A stretch of DNA of 64,000 bases from Acinetobacter schindleri CIP 107287. GTDB taxonomy: Bacteria > Pseudomonadota > Gammaproteobacteria > Pseudomonadales > Moraxellaceae. Positions within the stretch are counted from its first letter, which is position 1; every line of letters begins with the position of its first letter. The DNA is taken from the NCBI RefSeq assembly GCF_000368625.1, contig NZ_KB849576.1, positions 1 to 64,000 of the forward strand. Direction: 5' to 3'. The notes under the pieces are model-generated. The model saw only the letters and a list, made by a program, of their open reading frames with translations. It searched no databases and had not been told where the DNA came from. Positions 1 through 8,805 of the stretch are shown in pieces. Position numbers and translations under genes: made by a program.

Positions 1-1010
<1,010 letters not shown>

Positions 1011-1218
1011 ATACAACACCCAAACAGTTGTTGTATAACGCTCAATTGATTCGATATTAAGCAAAACAGCTTGATTTAGTGATTGCTAAAGAACAAACTA
1101 CAGCAACTCAGATATTTCTATTAATGAACGATGTTCAAAACACTGTTTTGAACGAGTGCAAGATTTGACCAAGCATTGGCATCTAAATAAGACCAAACGC
1201 AAAGTCATAAACAGTTGT
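1011..1218 (+). other. 23S-5S internal transcribed spacer
   Basis: About 208 bp between the mature 23S and 5S ends. It starts with a short inverted repeat (ATACAACA at 1011-1018 against TGTTGTAT at 1028-1035), which with the flanking 23S end could form part of a processing stem. No tRNA gene is seen in it. Confidence 0.8.
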
Positions 1219-1333
1219 GCTGGCGACCATAGCAAGAGTGAACCACCTGATCCCTTCCCGAACTCAGAAGTGAAACCTCTTAGCGCTGATGGTAGTGTGG
1301 GGTTTCCCATGTGAGAGTAAGTCATCGCCAGCT
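1219..1333 (+). rRNA. rrf: 5S ribosomal RNA
   Basis: About 115 nt beginning GCTGGCGACCATAGC and ending CATCGCCAGC, so the two ends pair as helix I. The internal CCGAACTCAGAAGTGAAA block is the diagnostic 5S loop region. It follows 23S in the usual order and is followed by a strong terminator. Confidence 0.97.
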
Positions 1334-1344
1334 CATTATTCTAA

Positions 1345-1379
1345 ACACCCTCTGTCAAATGACAGGGGGTGTTTTTTTT
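1345..1379 (+). terminator. rRNA operon terminator
   Basis: Hairpin AACACCCTCTGTC / GACAGGGGGTGTT with loop AAAT, followed by a run of T. It lies directly after 5S and is the natural end of the rRNA operon. Confidence 0.93.
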
Positions 1380-1855
1380 ATGGCCAAGATTTAAGAAAGC
1401 ATCTAAATATTAAGTTTTATATAAAGCTACAGCAGAAAATTTGCTCATTATATAAAGTCATAGTGGTTGTTATCTTCTAGGATGAATTCCCTGTAATAGT
1501 GGTTGTTATCTTCTAGGATGAATTCCCTGTAATAGTGGTTGTTATCTTCTAGGATGAATTCCCTGTAATCGATTTTAGTAGTGTTTTTTAGCTGATGCTT
1601 AAGTGCAGTATCGCTATTAAATACTTCGCTACAGTGCCTAGGAGGGCGGGTGAAAGGTGAATAACTTTGTTTACCTACCACCATGGTGGTAATAAAACGT
1701 TTTGCGAGCTATCGGTAGATAGACTTGTAGCTAGATGGACTCAAATGCCTTATATGAAGGGTATTGATATCTACGGTGTATATTTCATAAAGGATGAAAG
1801 ATTTACATATAAATATTATTTTTTAGTTATATGCTGTATGTTTACATAGAAATAA
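1380..1855. other. gene-poor spacer after the rRNA operon
   Basis: Nearly 480 bp with no gene I can support. It holds the 36-bp tandem repeats (1461-1568) and a perfect 16-bp palindrome TACCACCATGGTGGTA at 1676-1691. Short open frames exist on both strands (one on the minus strand runs through the repeat as a 12-residue peptide repeat; one on the plus strand at 1667-1849 starts at a TTG), but neither has a convincing ribosome binding site or recognisable family. Confidence 0.6.
1461..1568. repeat. three perfect 36-bp tandem repeats
   Basis: Units at 1461-1496, 1497-1532 and 1533-1568 are identical, each starting TAGTGGTTGTTATC and ending CCCTGTAA. There is no spacer between units, so this is not a CRISPR array. 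The 36-bp length keeps an open frame on the minus strand repeating a 12-residue block, but I see no other evidence of translation. Perfect identity suggests recent expansion and likely copy-number variation. Confidence 0.95.
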
Positions 1856-1880
1856 AAAACCAGCTCAAAGCTGGTTTTTT
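1856..1880. terminator. terminator after the SspB-linked gene
   Basis: AAAACCAGC / GCTGGTTTT with loop TCAAA. On the minus strand it is followed by T-rich sequence and sits just after the stop of the 1895-2548 gene, ending the sspA-sspB transcript. It may also work on the plus strand. Confidence 0.85.
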
Positions 1881-1894
1881 ATTAGATGGATAAT

Positions 1895-2548
1895 TTAAGC
1901 AAACACTTTCATAACCTGATCTAGAAGTACCCATAGGATCACAATCGCCACTACAGGCTCTGCAATTTTTGCCCAAGTTGGCGCATTGACTACAACCACA
2001 TCTTCAACGTCATGTTCTAGGGACTGATTGTTTTGGCTGACCATCTGATTAAACTCCTTCATCGTTGCCTCCAATGATAGCTCTTCTTGTGGCATTGGTT
2101 TAGAGCCTTTCAGTTCTAACAGATTATTTGTTGTCCAAACCCAATCATCTGCTTGACCAGAAAGATGCTCGATCTGACCATATAACAGTTCCTGAATACT
2201 GTTCAGATTATGATTGCCGGTATCATGTAGCTGTTTAAGCTCTATGAGCTGAAGTTTGAAAATCTCATAAATATTAGCTTCTTGTACTTCACGAGAAAGA
2301 GTAGACTGATTGGATTTAAGTGTACTCAGATGACGGGCAATTTCCTGAATATATAGTTCATCAGGATGATTAATTTCATTATAGATCTTATTCGGATTAA
2401 GCTTCCATTCACTAACCAGCTTACCTAAAGTCAGCGCACTGATTTCGGCAATGTATGCACGACGTTCCTGCTTTGGATACTGACTTAGAAGCTCAGGCTT
2501 TTGAGTTTCTATCTGTTCAACAAAATATTGTACTAAATCAAAAGCCAT
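1895..2548 (-). CDS. hypothetical protein with C-terminal membrane helix
   Basis: 217 residues, function not recognised. The body is helical, rich in Leu, Gln and Glu, consistent with coiled coil over residues about 60-180. The last about 20 residues (IAEPVVAIVILWVLLDQVM) form one hydrophobic segment, so it looks like a tail-anchored cytoplasmic protein. It starts 19 bp after the sspB stop on the same strand and is followed by a terminator, so it is probably the third gene of the sspA-sspB transcript. No signal peptide or catalytic motif is visible. Confidence 0.8.
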   Translation of the reverse strand: MAFDLVQYFVEQIETQKPELLSQYPKQERRAYIAEISALTLGKLVSEWKLNPNKIYNEINHPDELYIQEIARHLSTLKSNQSTLSREVQEANIYEIFKLQLIELKQLHDTGNHNLNSIQELLYGQIEHLSGQADDWVWTTNNLLELKGSKPMPQEELSLEATMKEFNQMVSQNNQSLEHDVEDVVVVNAPTWAKIAEPVVAIVILWVLLDQVMKVFA

Positions 2549-2567
2549 TCACTTACTCCGTTCTTAT

Positions 2568-2996
2568 TTAATCTAATAACCTGAGGCTTGGTTTTTTCTT
2601 TGGTGTTTCAGGTTCTTCTTCAATGTTTGATTTTAAAGCATCTTCTTCAGTTTGTGTATGCTCATATTCATTTGGATCAAAGAATAGTCCCTGACCATTT
2701 TCACGTGCATAGATACCCAGTACCGCAGCCATTGGTACATAAATATCACGTGATACACCACCGAAACGTGCTGAGAATGTAATCGCGTCATTGCTCATAT
2801 GTAGCGCATGTACGGCGTGCGGTACGATATTTAGAATGATCTGGCCATCTTTAATAAACTGTTCTGGAACCATGGTATTTGGACGCGTAGCATCAACCAA
2901 CAGGTATGGTGTCATATTGTTATCACAGATCCATTCATAAATCGCACGAGACATATAAGGACGTGTAGGCGTGAGGTTGAATTCCTGTTCAGACAT
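2568..2996 (-). CDS. sspB: ClpXP adaptor SspB
   Basis: 142 residues. SspB binds ssrA-tagged proteins released by trans-translation and delivers them to ClpXP for degradation. The folded substrate-binding domain covers residues about 10-115, with the family stretches RPYMSRAIYEWICDN, PYLLVDA and the beta-sheet block ITFSARFGGVSRDIYVPMAAVLGIYARENGQG. The tail is acidic and poorly conserved and ends in KKKPSLRLLD, which fits the C-terminal ClpX-binding motif of the family. It lies 13 bp downstream of sspA, the classical pairing. Confidence 0.95.
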   Translation of the reverse strand: MSEQEFNLTPTRPYMSRAIYEWICDNNMTPYLLVDATRPNTMVPEQFIKDGQIILNIVPHAVHALHMSNDAITFSARFGGVSRDIYVPMAAVLGIYARENGQGLFFDPNEYEHTQTEEDALKSNIEEEPETPKKKPSLRLLD

Positions 2997-3009
2997 AATG
3001 AGTACTCGA

Positions 3010-3660
3010 TTAATTTGATAACTGGGCAGCGTAGCGGTTCTTTTCCTGCAACGTCATTGATTTGATAAAAGCAGGACGGCTAAAGATTCGCTGGCAATAC
3101 AGATAGAATGGGCGGCATTGCTGTTTAGGTAATTCTACACCCATACTGTGCAAACGGATAAACATCGGCGCAAGCATGCAGTCCAAGATACTGAACTGCT
3201 CTGACATGAAATAGGGAAAGTGCTGAAATAGTGGCATCAGGGATACCAGAATATCGCGAAGCTGTTTTTGCGCCTGAGCTTTCGCAGCGGGATCTAAAGA
3301 ATCCGGGTGTTTGAGCATGATATCGGCCAGTTTAAGCCAGTCATGTTCGAAGCGCCATAGATATTGGCGTTGCTCGGCTCGCGGCATCGGTGCATCGGCA
3401 TAGAGCTTGTTCTGACGATAGCGATCATCAATATATTCAGAAATAATCTGGCTAATAAATAATTTCAGATCATTTTCAATCAGCATCGGTAGCTGATTAT
3501 AAGGATTTAGACTGGCCAAGTCCTCATCGTCACTATCGACCAAGATTAAATGATATTTAATTTGTTTTTCGGTAAGAACGTAGCGAATCCAATGGGAACG
3601 AAAGTCATCGGCATGGCTATATAAGGTGATTCCTTGAAGTGGCGCGCTTTCGACTGACAT
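3010..3660 (-). CDS. sspA: stringent starvation protein A
   Basis: 216 residues with the glutathione S-transferase fold: a thioredoxin-like N-terminal part (residues about 8-85, including YSHADDFRSHWIRYVLTEKQI and NPYNQLPMLIENDL) and an all-helical C-terminal part. SspA does not act as a GST; it associates with RNA polymerase and affects stress and starvation transcription. It is first in the sspA-sspB unit. The conserved PHP surface motif of E. coli SspA is not obvious here, so partner binding could differ. Confidence 0.9.
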   Translation of the reverse strand: MSVESAPLQGITLYSHADDFRSHWIRYVLTEKQIKYHLILVDSDDEDLASLNPYNQLPMLIENDLKLFISQIISEYIDDRYRQNKLYADAPMPRAEQRQYLWRFEHDWLKLADIMLKHPDSLDPAAKAQAQKQLRDILVSLMPLFQHFPYFMSEQFSILDCMLAPMFIRLHSMGVELPKQQCRPFYLYCQRIFSRPAFIKSMTLQEKNRYAAQLSN

Positions 3661-3787
3661 AAATCCTGAGCAAATTTTAGTGAGTAGAATAGGATACTAA
3701 AAATCAACCTAAAAAGCACGAAGCATAAAAGACCAATTGGCTTTTGACAGGGTAGATTATAAGAAAAAATGAAAGGAGCAGAACAAG

Positions 3788-3907
3788 ATGATCATGAATT
3801 TAGGTTTAATCATAGTGTTTGTGATTATAGGTATAGCCAACTATTATCTGACCAAGTCCTTCTGGTGTCATGAAGGGGTATGGGGTAAAGATGTTCATGA
3901 ACAATAA
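3788..3907 (+). CDS. small single-pass membrane protein (39 aa)
   Basis: Not a recognised family. The ORF begins ATG ATC ATG with AAGGAG ending 9-10 nt upstream (3772-3778), a good Shine-Dalgarno. The product starts MIMNLGLIIVFVIIGIANYY, one hydrophobic helix of about 18 residues, followed by a short tail with one Cys, two His and acidic residues (KSFWCHEGVWGKDVHEQ). The composition is that of a small inner-membrane protein. It is isolated, divergent from sspA and convergent with rpsI. TTGACA at 3744-3749 could be a -35 element but I see no good -10. Confidence 0.55.
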   Translation: MIMNLGLIIVFVIIGIANYYLTKSFWCHEGVWGKDVHEQ

Positions 3908-3948
3908 TATATACAATTCTATTCAGTGGTAAATTTAAAGCCATAAAA

Positions 3949-3976
3949 AAACCCTGGAATAAACCAGGGTTTTTTG
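3949..3976. terminator. rpsI terminator
   Basis: AAACCCTGG / CCAGGGTTT with loop AATAAA, flanked by A-runs and T-runs on both sides so it can act in both directions. It ends the rplM-rpsI transcript on the minus strand and possibly the small ORF on the plus strand. Confidence 0.88.
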
Positions 3977-3994
3977 TCCTATTCGGTAAACGAA

Positions 3995-4381
3995 TTAACG
4001 TTTAGAGAATTGAGGACGTTTACGAGCTTTACGTAAACCAAGTTTCTTACGTTCAACTTCACGAGCATCACGAGTAACGAAACCAGCTTGACGAAGAGCA
4101 GGTTTAAGAGTTTCGTCAGCTGCGATCAATGCACGAGTAATACCGTGACGGATAGCGCCTGCTTGACCACCGATACCACCACCAGCAACAGTGATGTAAA
4201 GGTCGTATTTGTTAGTTGCTTCAAGAAGTTCTAACGGTTGGTTAACAACCATACGAGCAGTCTCACGACCGAAGTATTGTTCTAAAGAACGGTTGTTAAT
4301 TACGAGTTTACCAGTACCAGCAGATAGGAAAACACGTGCAGTTGCGGTCTTACGGCGACCTGTACCATAGTTTGTAGCCAT
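3995..4381 (-). CDS. rpsI: 30S ribosomal protein S9
   Basis: 128 residues, full length for the family. It opens with [15 protein letters not shown] and ends in the basic [14 protein letters not shown] tail that reaches toward the P-site tRNA. It lies 12 bp after rplM in the universally conserved L13-S9 pair, so the two are co-transcribed. Confidence 0.98.
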   Translation of the reverse strand: MATNYGTGRRKTATARVFLSAGTGKLVINNRSLEQYFGRETARMVVNQPLELLEATNKYDLYITVAGGGIGGQAGAIRHGITRALIAADETLKPALRQAGFVTRDAREVERKKLGLRKARKRPQFSKR

Positions 4382-4393
4382 GTGCTGTATCCC

Positions 4394-4822
4394 TTAGATG
4401 TCCAAAACTTGTGGCTGTTGAGCTGTGTGAGGATGCTCAGTACCAGCGTACACTTTCATTTTCTTGATCATTGCATAACCAAGAGGACCTTTTGGCAACA
4501 TGCCTTTAACAGCGCGTTGGAAGATCTCTTCTGGTTTGTGTGCAACTAATTTCTCGAAGTTAGTTTCACGGATACCACCAGGGAAACCAGTATGGCGATA
4601 GTATTTCTTATCAAGTGATTTTTTACCAGTCACTTGAACTTGCTCAGCATTAATAACAACGATGTAATCGCCAGTGTCAACGTGAGGAGTATAAGAAGTT
4701 TTGTGCTTACCGCGTAAACGACGAGCGATTTCCGTCGCAAGACGGCCTAGAGTTTTGCCAGAAGCATCAACAACGTACCAGTCGTGTTGAACTTCAGCTG
4801 GCTTAGCGCTGAGAGTTTTCAT
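4394..4822 (-). CDS. rplM: 50S ribosomal protein L13
   Basis: 142 residues starting [20 protein letters not shown], the expected start and length. The frame is open 37 codons further upstream but that extension is not part of any L13. Family blocks [31 protein letters not shown] and GMLPKGPLG are intact. L13 is an early assembly protein of the large subunit. A perfect hairpin lies about 24 nt upstream of the start (4846-4871) in the leader. Confidence 0.97.
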   Translation of the reverse strand: MKTLSAKPAEVQHDWYVVDASGKTLGRLATEIARRLRGKHKTSYTPHVDTGDYIVVINAEQVQVTGKKSLDKKYYRHTGFPGGIRETNFEKLVAHKPEEIFQRAVKGMLPKGPLGYAMIKKMKVYAGTEHPHTAQQPQVLDI

Positions 4823-4845
4823 TAAACCACTACCTATTATAGTTG

Positions 4846-4871
4846 GTTTGGACGGTAGAATCTGTCCAAAC
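4846..4871 (-). promoter_or_regulatory. hairpin in the rplM leader
   Basis: Perfect 8-bp arms GTTTGGAC / GTCCAAAC around a 10-nt loop, 24 nt before the rplM start codon. Ribosomal-protein leaders often carry such stems as autoregulatory sites, and L13 is known to autoregulate in some bacteria. That this one does so is inference. Confidence 0.45.
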
Positions 4872-5071
4872 AAAAGGAGACGAGATTCTAAACGAATACG
4901 TGAAGAATCACAAATGAAAATTAAAAATTTCAAGCGCTGTATTTTATATAATCTATGAGCATAAGGGAAGAAAAATTAAGCAAAATGCATAAAAATAACT
5001 GGCGAGATTTGTAACGCAGATTTCTCTGAGAATCATAACAGTCCAAAACACTGTACAGATCGCTGCACGCA

Positions 5072-5090
5072 AGCCTGTTTGAAACAGGCT
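5072..5090. promoter_or_regulatory. palindrome at the pdxA promoter region
   Basis: AGCCTGTTT-G-AAACAGGCT, a perfect 9-bp inverted repeat around one base, running into TATACT (5090-5095), a possible -10 element, 35 nt before pdxA. It could be a repressor operator or a short hairpin. No regulator is identified. Confidence 0.4.
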
Positions 5091-5124
5091 ATACTATTGA
5101 AGGCCTTAGTGAATAGAGAAGAAG

Positions 5125-6093
5125 ATGCTGCCTTTATATGTCACCAGCGGTGAACCTGCCGGAATTGGTCCTGATATCTGCTTGAGTCTGGCAAATCGGG
5201 TTGATGAGCGTCCGATTGTGGTACTTGCGGATCTGGAAATGTTGGGTCAGCGTGCCCAGCAGTTAAATCTGGCAATAGAGCTGATTGAATATAAGGGACA
5301 AGAGTCTTCTTCTGAAGAAGGTCAACTCTATGTAGAGCATGTACCTTTAAAACAACAAGTGATATTGGGTGAGCTCAATAGCCATAACGCTGCTTATGTA
5401 TTGGAACAATTACGTCGTTCAGCTGACTATGCCATGACCGGGAAAAGTGTTGGTGTGGCAACAGCACCAGTGCAAAAGTCAGTCATTAATGATGCCGGAA
5501 TCCATTTCAGTGGGCATACTGAGTATTATCAGGAATTTGCTGGTGTGCCTCGTGTGGTGATGATGCTGGCAACTAAAACCTTACGTGTCGCTTTAGCAAC
5601 AACGCATCTTCCGTTACGGGCAGTCGCGGATGCAATTACGCCTGAGCGTCTGCATCAGGTGATTGATATCCTGATTCATGATTTGAAATCAAAATTTAAA
5701 ATTGAGCATCCGCATATTTTAGTTTGTGGTCTGAATCCTCATGCCGGTGAGGGGGGGTATCTTGGTATGGAAGAGATTGACGTGATCAATCCAGTGCTGG
5801 AAACTTACCGTGCTCAAGGCATCAATATGAGCTTGAGCTTACCTGCTGATACCTTATTTACCCCGGAAAATTTAAAAGATGCGGATGCTGTTCTGGCGAT
5901 GTATCACGATCAGGGCTTACCTGTGTTAAAATCGCAAGGCTTTGGTGAAGCCATCAATATTACTTTGGGCTTACCGTTTATTCGAACTTCTGTCGATCAT
6001 GGCACAGCACTCTCCCTCGCAGGTACAGGCCTTGCGAAAAGCTCTAGCTTACATGTCGCTGTGGATTTGGCGCTGGATTTAGAGCGTCAGTGA
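5125..6093 (+). CDS. pdxA: 4-hydroxythreonine-4-phosphate dehydrogenase
   Basis: 322 residues. It catalyses the NAD-dependent oxidation of 4-phosphohydroxy-L-threonine in the DXP-dependent pyridoxal phosphate pathway. Family motifs are visible: N-terminal TSGEPAGIGPDI, the metal-site segments SGHTEYYQEF and HDQGLPVLK, and NPHAGEGGYLG. It begins the pdxA-rsmA-apaH cluster, common in gammaproteobacteria (where surA often precedes it; surA is not here). Start at ATG 5125 is preceded by AGAGAAGAAG. Confidence 0.97.
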   Translation: MLPLYVTSGEPAGIGPDICLSLANRVDERPIVVLADLEMLGQRAQQLNLAIELIEYKGQESSSEEGQLYVEHVPLKQQVILGELNSHNAAYVLEQLRRSADYAMTGKSVGVATAPVQKSVINDAGIHFSGHTEYYQEFAGVPRVVMMLATKTLRVALATTHLPLRAVADAITPERLHQVIDILIHDLKSKFKIEHPHILVCGLNPHAGEGGYLGMEEIDVINPVLETYRAQGINMSLSLPADTLFTPENLKDADAVLAMYHDQGLPVLKSQGFGEAINITLGLPFIRTSVDHGTALSLAGTGLAKSSSLHVAVDLALDLERQ

Positions 6094-6123
6094 TCTCGTC
6101 TTTATTACACGTTGGAAATGTCT

Positions 6124-6936
6124 ATGTATCAGATTAATGCCTTAAACCCGAAAGATGAAGGGCATCACACGCGTAAGCGTTTTGGTCAAAACTTCTTACA
6201 TGACCAACGTGTCATTGCTAAAATTGTCCGTTCCGTGAATCCACGTGCAGGCGAAAATATTGTTGAAATTGGTCCAGGTCTGGCCGCTTTAACTTCACCT
6301 TTGATTGGTGAATGTGATGCTTTAACCGTTCTGGAGCTTGACCGGGATTTGGCAGCTGGCTTGCCGGGTCGTGTTCCGCATCCTGAGCGTTTAACGATTG
6401 TTGAAACAGATGCATTGAAGTACGACTTCACCAATTTATTTAAAGAAGGTCGTCCATTACGTGTAGTTGGTAATCTGCCATATAACATTTCGACACCATT
6501 ATTGTTCCATCTCTTGGAATTCGGTGACAAAGTTAAAGACATGCACTTCATGCTGCAAAAAGAAGTGGTCGATCGTATTACCGCTTCACCGAACACCAAA
6601 GAATATGGCCGTTTGTCGGTGATGATTCAGTATTACTGCAAACCGACATTCTTGTTTGAAGTGCCACCAGGTTCGTTTAATCCGCCGCCAAAAGTGACTT
6701 CTGCGGTATTCCGTTTAGAACCCTATGACGTTAAACCGATCGTGGCGAAAAATGAAAAAGCTTTGGCACGTCTGGTATCCCACGTATTTACCCAGCGCCG
6801 TAAAACTTTGCGTAATAGTCTGAAAGGCATGTTGGTTGAAGATGGTTTTGAAAAGGCAGGTGTAGACCCAATGGCACGTCCAGAGACTCTGACACTTGCT
6901 CAATTTGTGGCTTTATCTGATCAAATGGTAGCTTAA
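6124..6936 (+). CDS. rsmA: 16S rRNA dimethyladenosine transferase RsmA (KsgA)
   Basis: 270 residues from ATG 6124 (MYQINALNPKDEG). An ATG at 6118 and a TTG at 6112 are in frame upstream; I prefer 6124 because GGAA lies 6 nt before it. It dimethylates two adjacent adenines (A1518 and A1519 in E. coli numbering) near the 3' end of 16S rRNA as a late assembly checkpoint. Motifs: RKRFGQNFLHD, SAM-binding IVEIGPGLAALT, catalytic NLPYNISTPLL, and the C-terminal FTQRRKTLRNSLKG. It follows pdxA by 30 bp and precedes apaH by 5 bp. Confidence 0.97.
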   Translation: MYQINALNPKDEGHHTRKRFGQNFLHDQRVIAKIVRSVNPRAGENIVEIGPGLAALTSPLIGECDALTVLELDRDLAAGLPGRVPHPERLTIVETDALKYDFTNLFKEGRPLRVVGNLPYNISTPLLFHLLEFGDKVKDMHFMLQKEVVDRITASPNTKEYGRLSVMIQYYCKPTFLFEVPPGSFNPPPKVTSAVFRLEPYDVKPIVAKNEKALARLVSHVFTQRRKTLRNSLKGMLVEDGFEKAGVDPMARPETLTLAQFVALSDQMVA

Positions 6937-6941
6937 AAAGA

Positions 6942-7787
6942 ATGACTCGCACTGTTCGATACAATTATGTGATTGGTGATGTGCAAGGCTGTTTTGAGGC
7001 CTTGAAGGCATTACTGAAAGAAATCCGCTTTGATCCGGATCAGGATTTTATCTGGTTTGCGGGTGACCTAGTCGCTCGGGGTGAAAACTCGCTGGGCGCG
7101 TTGCGCTTCATTAAAAAGTTGGTCGATAATGGTGTCGCTGCAACAGTGCTGGGCAACCATGATTTGACTTTATTGGCTTATGCACGCGGCATTAAGCCGA
7201 TTAAAGACAAGGACAATGTCCGTGATGTGATTGATGCCATCGACAGTGATGATCTGATTGACTGGCTGCGGAAACAGCCTATGTGTCTGTTCCCGAATGA
7301 ACAGACAGTGCTCACGCATGCCGGTATTCCTAAACTTTGGGATGTTACCAAGACTGCTGAGTTAGCCAAAGAAGTAGAAGCAGTCATAGGTCATGATGAT
7401 TTTGAAGTCATGGATGCGTTCCTGAGCGACATGTTTGGCAAAGAGCCAGCACTCTGGTCAGATGAGTTAGAGGGTCATGAGCGTATACGTTGTATCGTGA
7501 ATTACCTGACGCGGATGCGTTTAACCGATATAGAAGGACGTTTAGAATACAGTTTTAAAGACTCTCTGAATGATCCAATGCCAGAAGGCTTCAGACCCTG
7601 GTTTGAGTTTGAGTCGAAAGCTGCCAAGACGCATCAAATTATCTTCGGGCATTGGGCAGGATTACAGGGTAAGACGATTTCCGAACATGTTCAAAATGTC
7701 GATGGTGGCTGTGTTTGGGGCAATCAGTTGCTGGCTTATCGATTAGAAGACCAGCAGATGTTCGCGGTTCATAATCCCGTGCTTTAA
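6942..7787 (+). CDS. apaH: bis(5'-nucleosyl)-tetraphosphatase (symmetrical)
   Basis: 281 residues. It hydrolyses Ap4A to two ADP, and related enzymes remove Np4 caps from RNA. Metallophosphatase motifs are intact: GDVQGC near residue 13, GDLVARG and GNHDLTLL, plus the later THAGI and GHWAG. The gene starts 5 bp after rsmA, so the two are likely translationally linked. apaG, often between them, is absent. Confidence 0.97.
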   Translation: MTRTVRYNYVIGDVQGCFEALKALLKEIRFDPDQDFIWFAGDLVARGENSLGALRFIKKLVDNGVAATVLGNHDLTLLAYARGIKPIKDKDNVRDVIDAIDSDDLIDWLRKQPMCLFPNEQTVLTHAGIPKLWDVTKTAELAKEVEAVIGHDDFEVMDAFLSDMFGKEPALWSDELEGHERIRCIVNYLTRMRLTDIEGRLEYSFKDSLNDPMPEGFRPWFEFESKAAKTHQIIFGHWAGLQGKTISEHVQNVDGGCVWGNQLLAYRLEDQQMFAVHNPVL

Positions 7788-7801
7788 GATATCCAGAACT
7801 A

Positions 7802-7831
7802 AAAAGCCACGTTTCAACGTGGCTTTTTTAT
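7802..7831. terminator. apaH terminator, bidirectional
   Basis: AAAAGCCACG / CGTGGCTTTT with loop TTTCAA and T-run. It sits between the convergent apaH and DUF2147 genes and can serve both. Confidence 0.9.
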
Positions 7832-7848
7832 AGCAGAAATAATGTAAA

Positions 7849-8298
7849 TTAATCCTGACGAATCCAGGTCTGACTACGGCCTAATGCCGATACACCGATA
7901 TAGCCACGTAAGGTGAGACGCTTGCCAGTCGCATTCAGGCGAGCTTTGGCATCATAAACTTTGCCGGTCAGTGGATCGATGATCCGACCCTTATCATAGT
8001 TATTGGCTTTACCTACTTGTTTTAAGCCGGTAAGTACATCCATGCCTAGAATCGGTTGATTGGTATACGGTGCCGGGCAGTTGTTACAGCTTTTTTGTGG
8101 GGTATAACCAGGGCGAGGCGTTACTTTCACGATTTTACCCACGTAGGTACCGTTATTTTCTTGACGAATTTCAATAATGGCTTTAGGGGAGCCAGTTTTA
8201 TCATCAATTTGTTGCCAAGTGCCGGTCAAATCCTGTGCAAAAGCTGACACAGTCATACATGCACCCATTAGCATCATTGCGATTTTAGATTTTTTCAT
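7849..8298 (-). CDS. secreted DUF2147-family protein
   Basis: 149 residues starting MKKSKIAMMLMGACMTVSAFAQ, a clear signal peptide cleaved after AFA. Five upstream codons are open, but GGGGA 8 nt before this ATG decides the start. The mature part (LTGTWQQIDDKTGSPKAIIEI, GRIIDPLTGKVYDAKARLN, LTLRGYIGVSALGRSQTWIR) fits DUF2147, a small beta-rich periplasmic domain of unknown biochemical role. A Cys pair in SCNNCP may form a disulfide. It is a single-gene unit convergent with apaH. Confidence 0.88.
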   Translation of the reverse strand: MKKSKIAMMLMGACMTVSAFAQDLTGTWQQIDDKTGSPKAIIEIRQENNGTYVGKIVKVTPRPGYTPQKSCNNCPAPYTNQPILGMDVLTGLKQVGKANNYDKGRIIDPLTGKVYDAKARLNATGKRLTLRGYIGVSALGRSQTWIRQD

Positions 8299-8367
8299 AT
8301 TAATCATCCCCATGTGGTTTGTTACAGACAGTCACTAGTTATTTTTTGATCAGTCTGCACTAAGAAT

Positions 8368-8805
8368 TCAGTTGTGTTTAAGTCCCATGACCGAAACTTG
8401 AGTATGGTCATATAAATTTAAGGAATTTCCATCGACAGCGACCTGATTAATCAGGTCATGAATATGTATATCGGATGCTGATTGCAGCGTAGCGTTTCCA
8501 GCATGATGTAATGCAGTGAATTTCAATTTGTTGAAGGCTTCTGGCTCCAGTATTTCAAATGAGTACTGAGTGGAGGGCAAATGATCAGCACCTTGTTTTC
8601 TTGGCTTATTACCAAAAAGTGGGTGGGATAATGAGTTGCCTAAATTTCTAGATAAGCCACCTCTATTATATTTCGCCGATTTAATCAGGATCATGGCCGG
8701 ATCTGTCTTGTCATGCATCTGCTGCCAAATATTTATCCAATTCTCTCCACAAGAAATTGGGTTTAAAGCAACACCAGATGTCCTGAAAACATTCATTGTT
8801 TTCAT
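8368..8805 (-). CDS. hypothetical protein, possible decayed DUF2147 relative
   Basis: 145 residues, not recognised overall. Residues about 24-36 (INIWQQMHDKTDP) resemble the DUF2147 start GTWQQIDDKTG of the neighbouring gene 70 bp away, but the signal peptide and the later DUF2147 blocks are missing. It may be an old tandem duplicate that has diverged or is breaking down. A perfect 18-bp palindrome, GACCTGATTAATCAGGTC, lies inside it at 8440-8457. Flanking DNA is AT-rich and unlike core genes. An ATG with weak upstream AAGGAA supports translation only modestly. Confidence 0.4.
   Translation of the reverse strand: MKTMNVFRTSGVALNPISCGENWINIWQQMHDKTDPAMILIKSAKYNRGGLSRNLGNSLSHPLFGNKPRKQGADHLPSTQYSFEILEPEAFNKLKFTALHHAGNATLQSASDIHIHDLINQVAVDGNSLNLYDHTQVSVMGLKHN

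Larger units (their letters stand above)
3661..3994. other. sspA upstream / rpsI downstream spacer
   Basis: About 330 bp that must carry the sspA promoter on the minus strand. On the plus strand it holds a 39-codon ORF with a strong ribosome binding site (3788-3907). The rpsI terminator lies at its right end. Confidence 0.6.

Noticed and set aside
1461..1568. CRISPR array
   Set aside because: Repeats are directly abutting with no spacers and no cas genes nearby.
1448..1684. Minus-strand frame made of a 12-residue repeat
   Set aside because: It is a by-product of the 36-bp repeat; no ribosome site and no known family.
1667..1849. 60-codon plus-strand frame after the rRNA operon
   Set aside because: TTG start over a palindrome, no ribosome site, no recognisable family.
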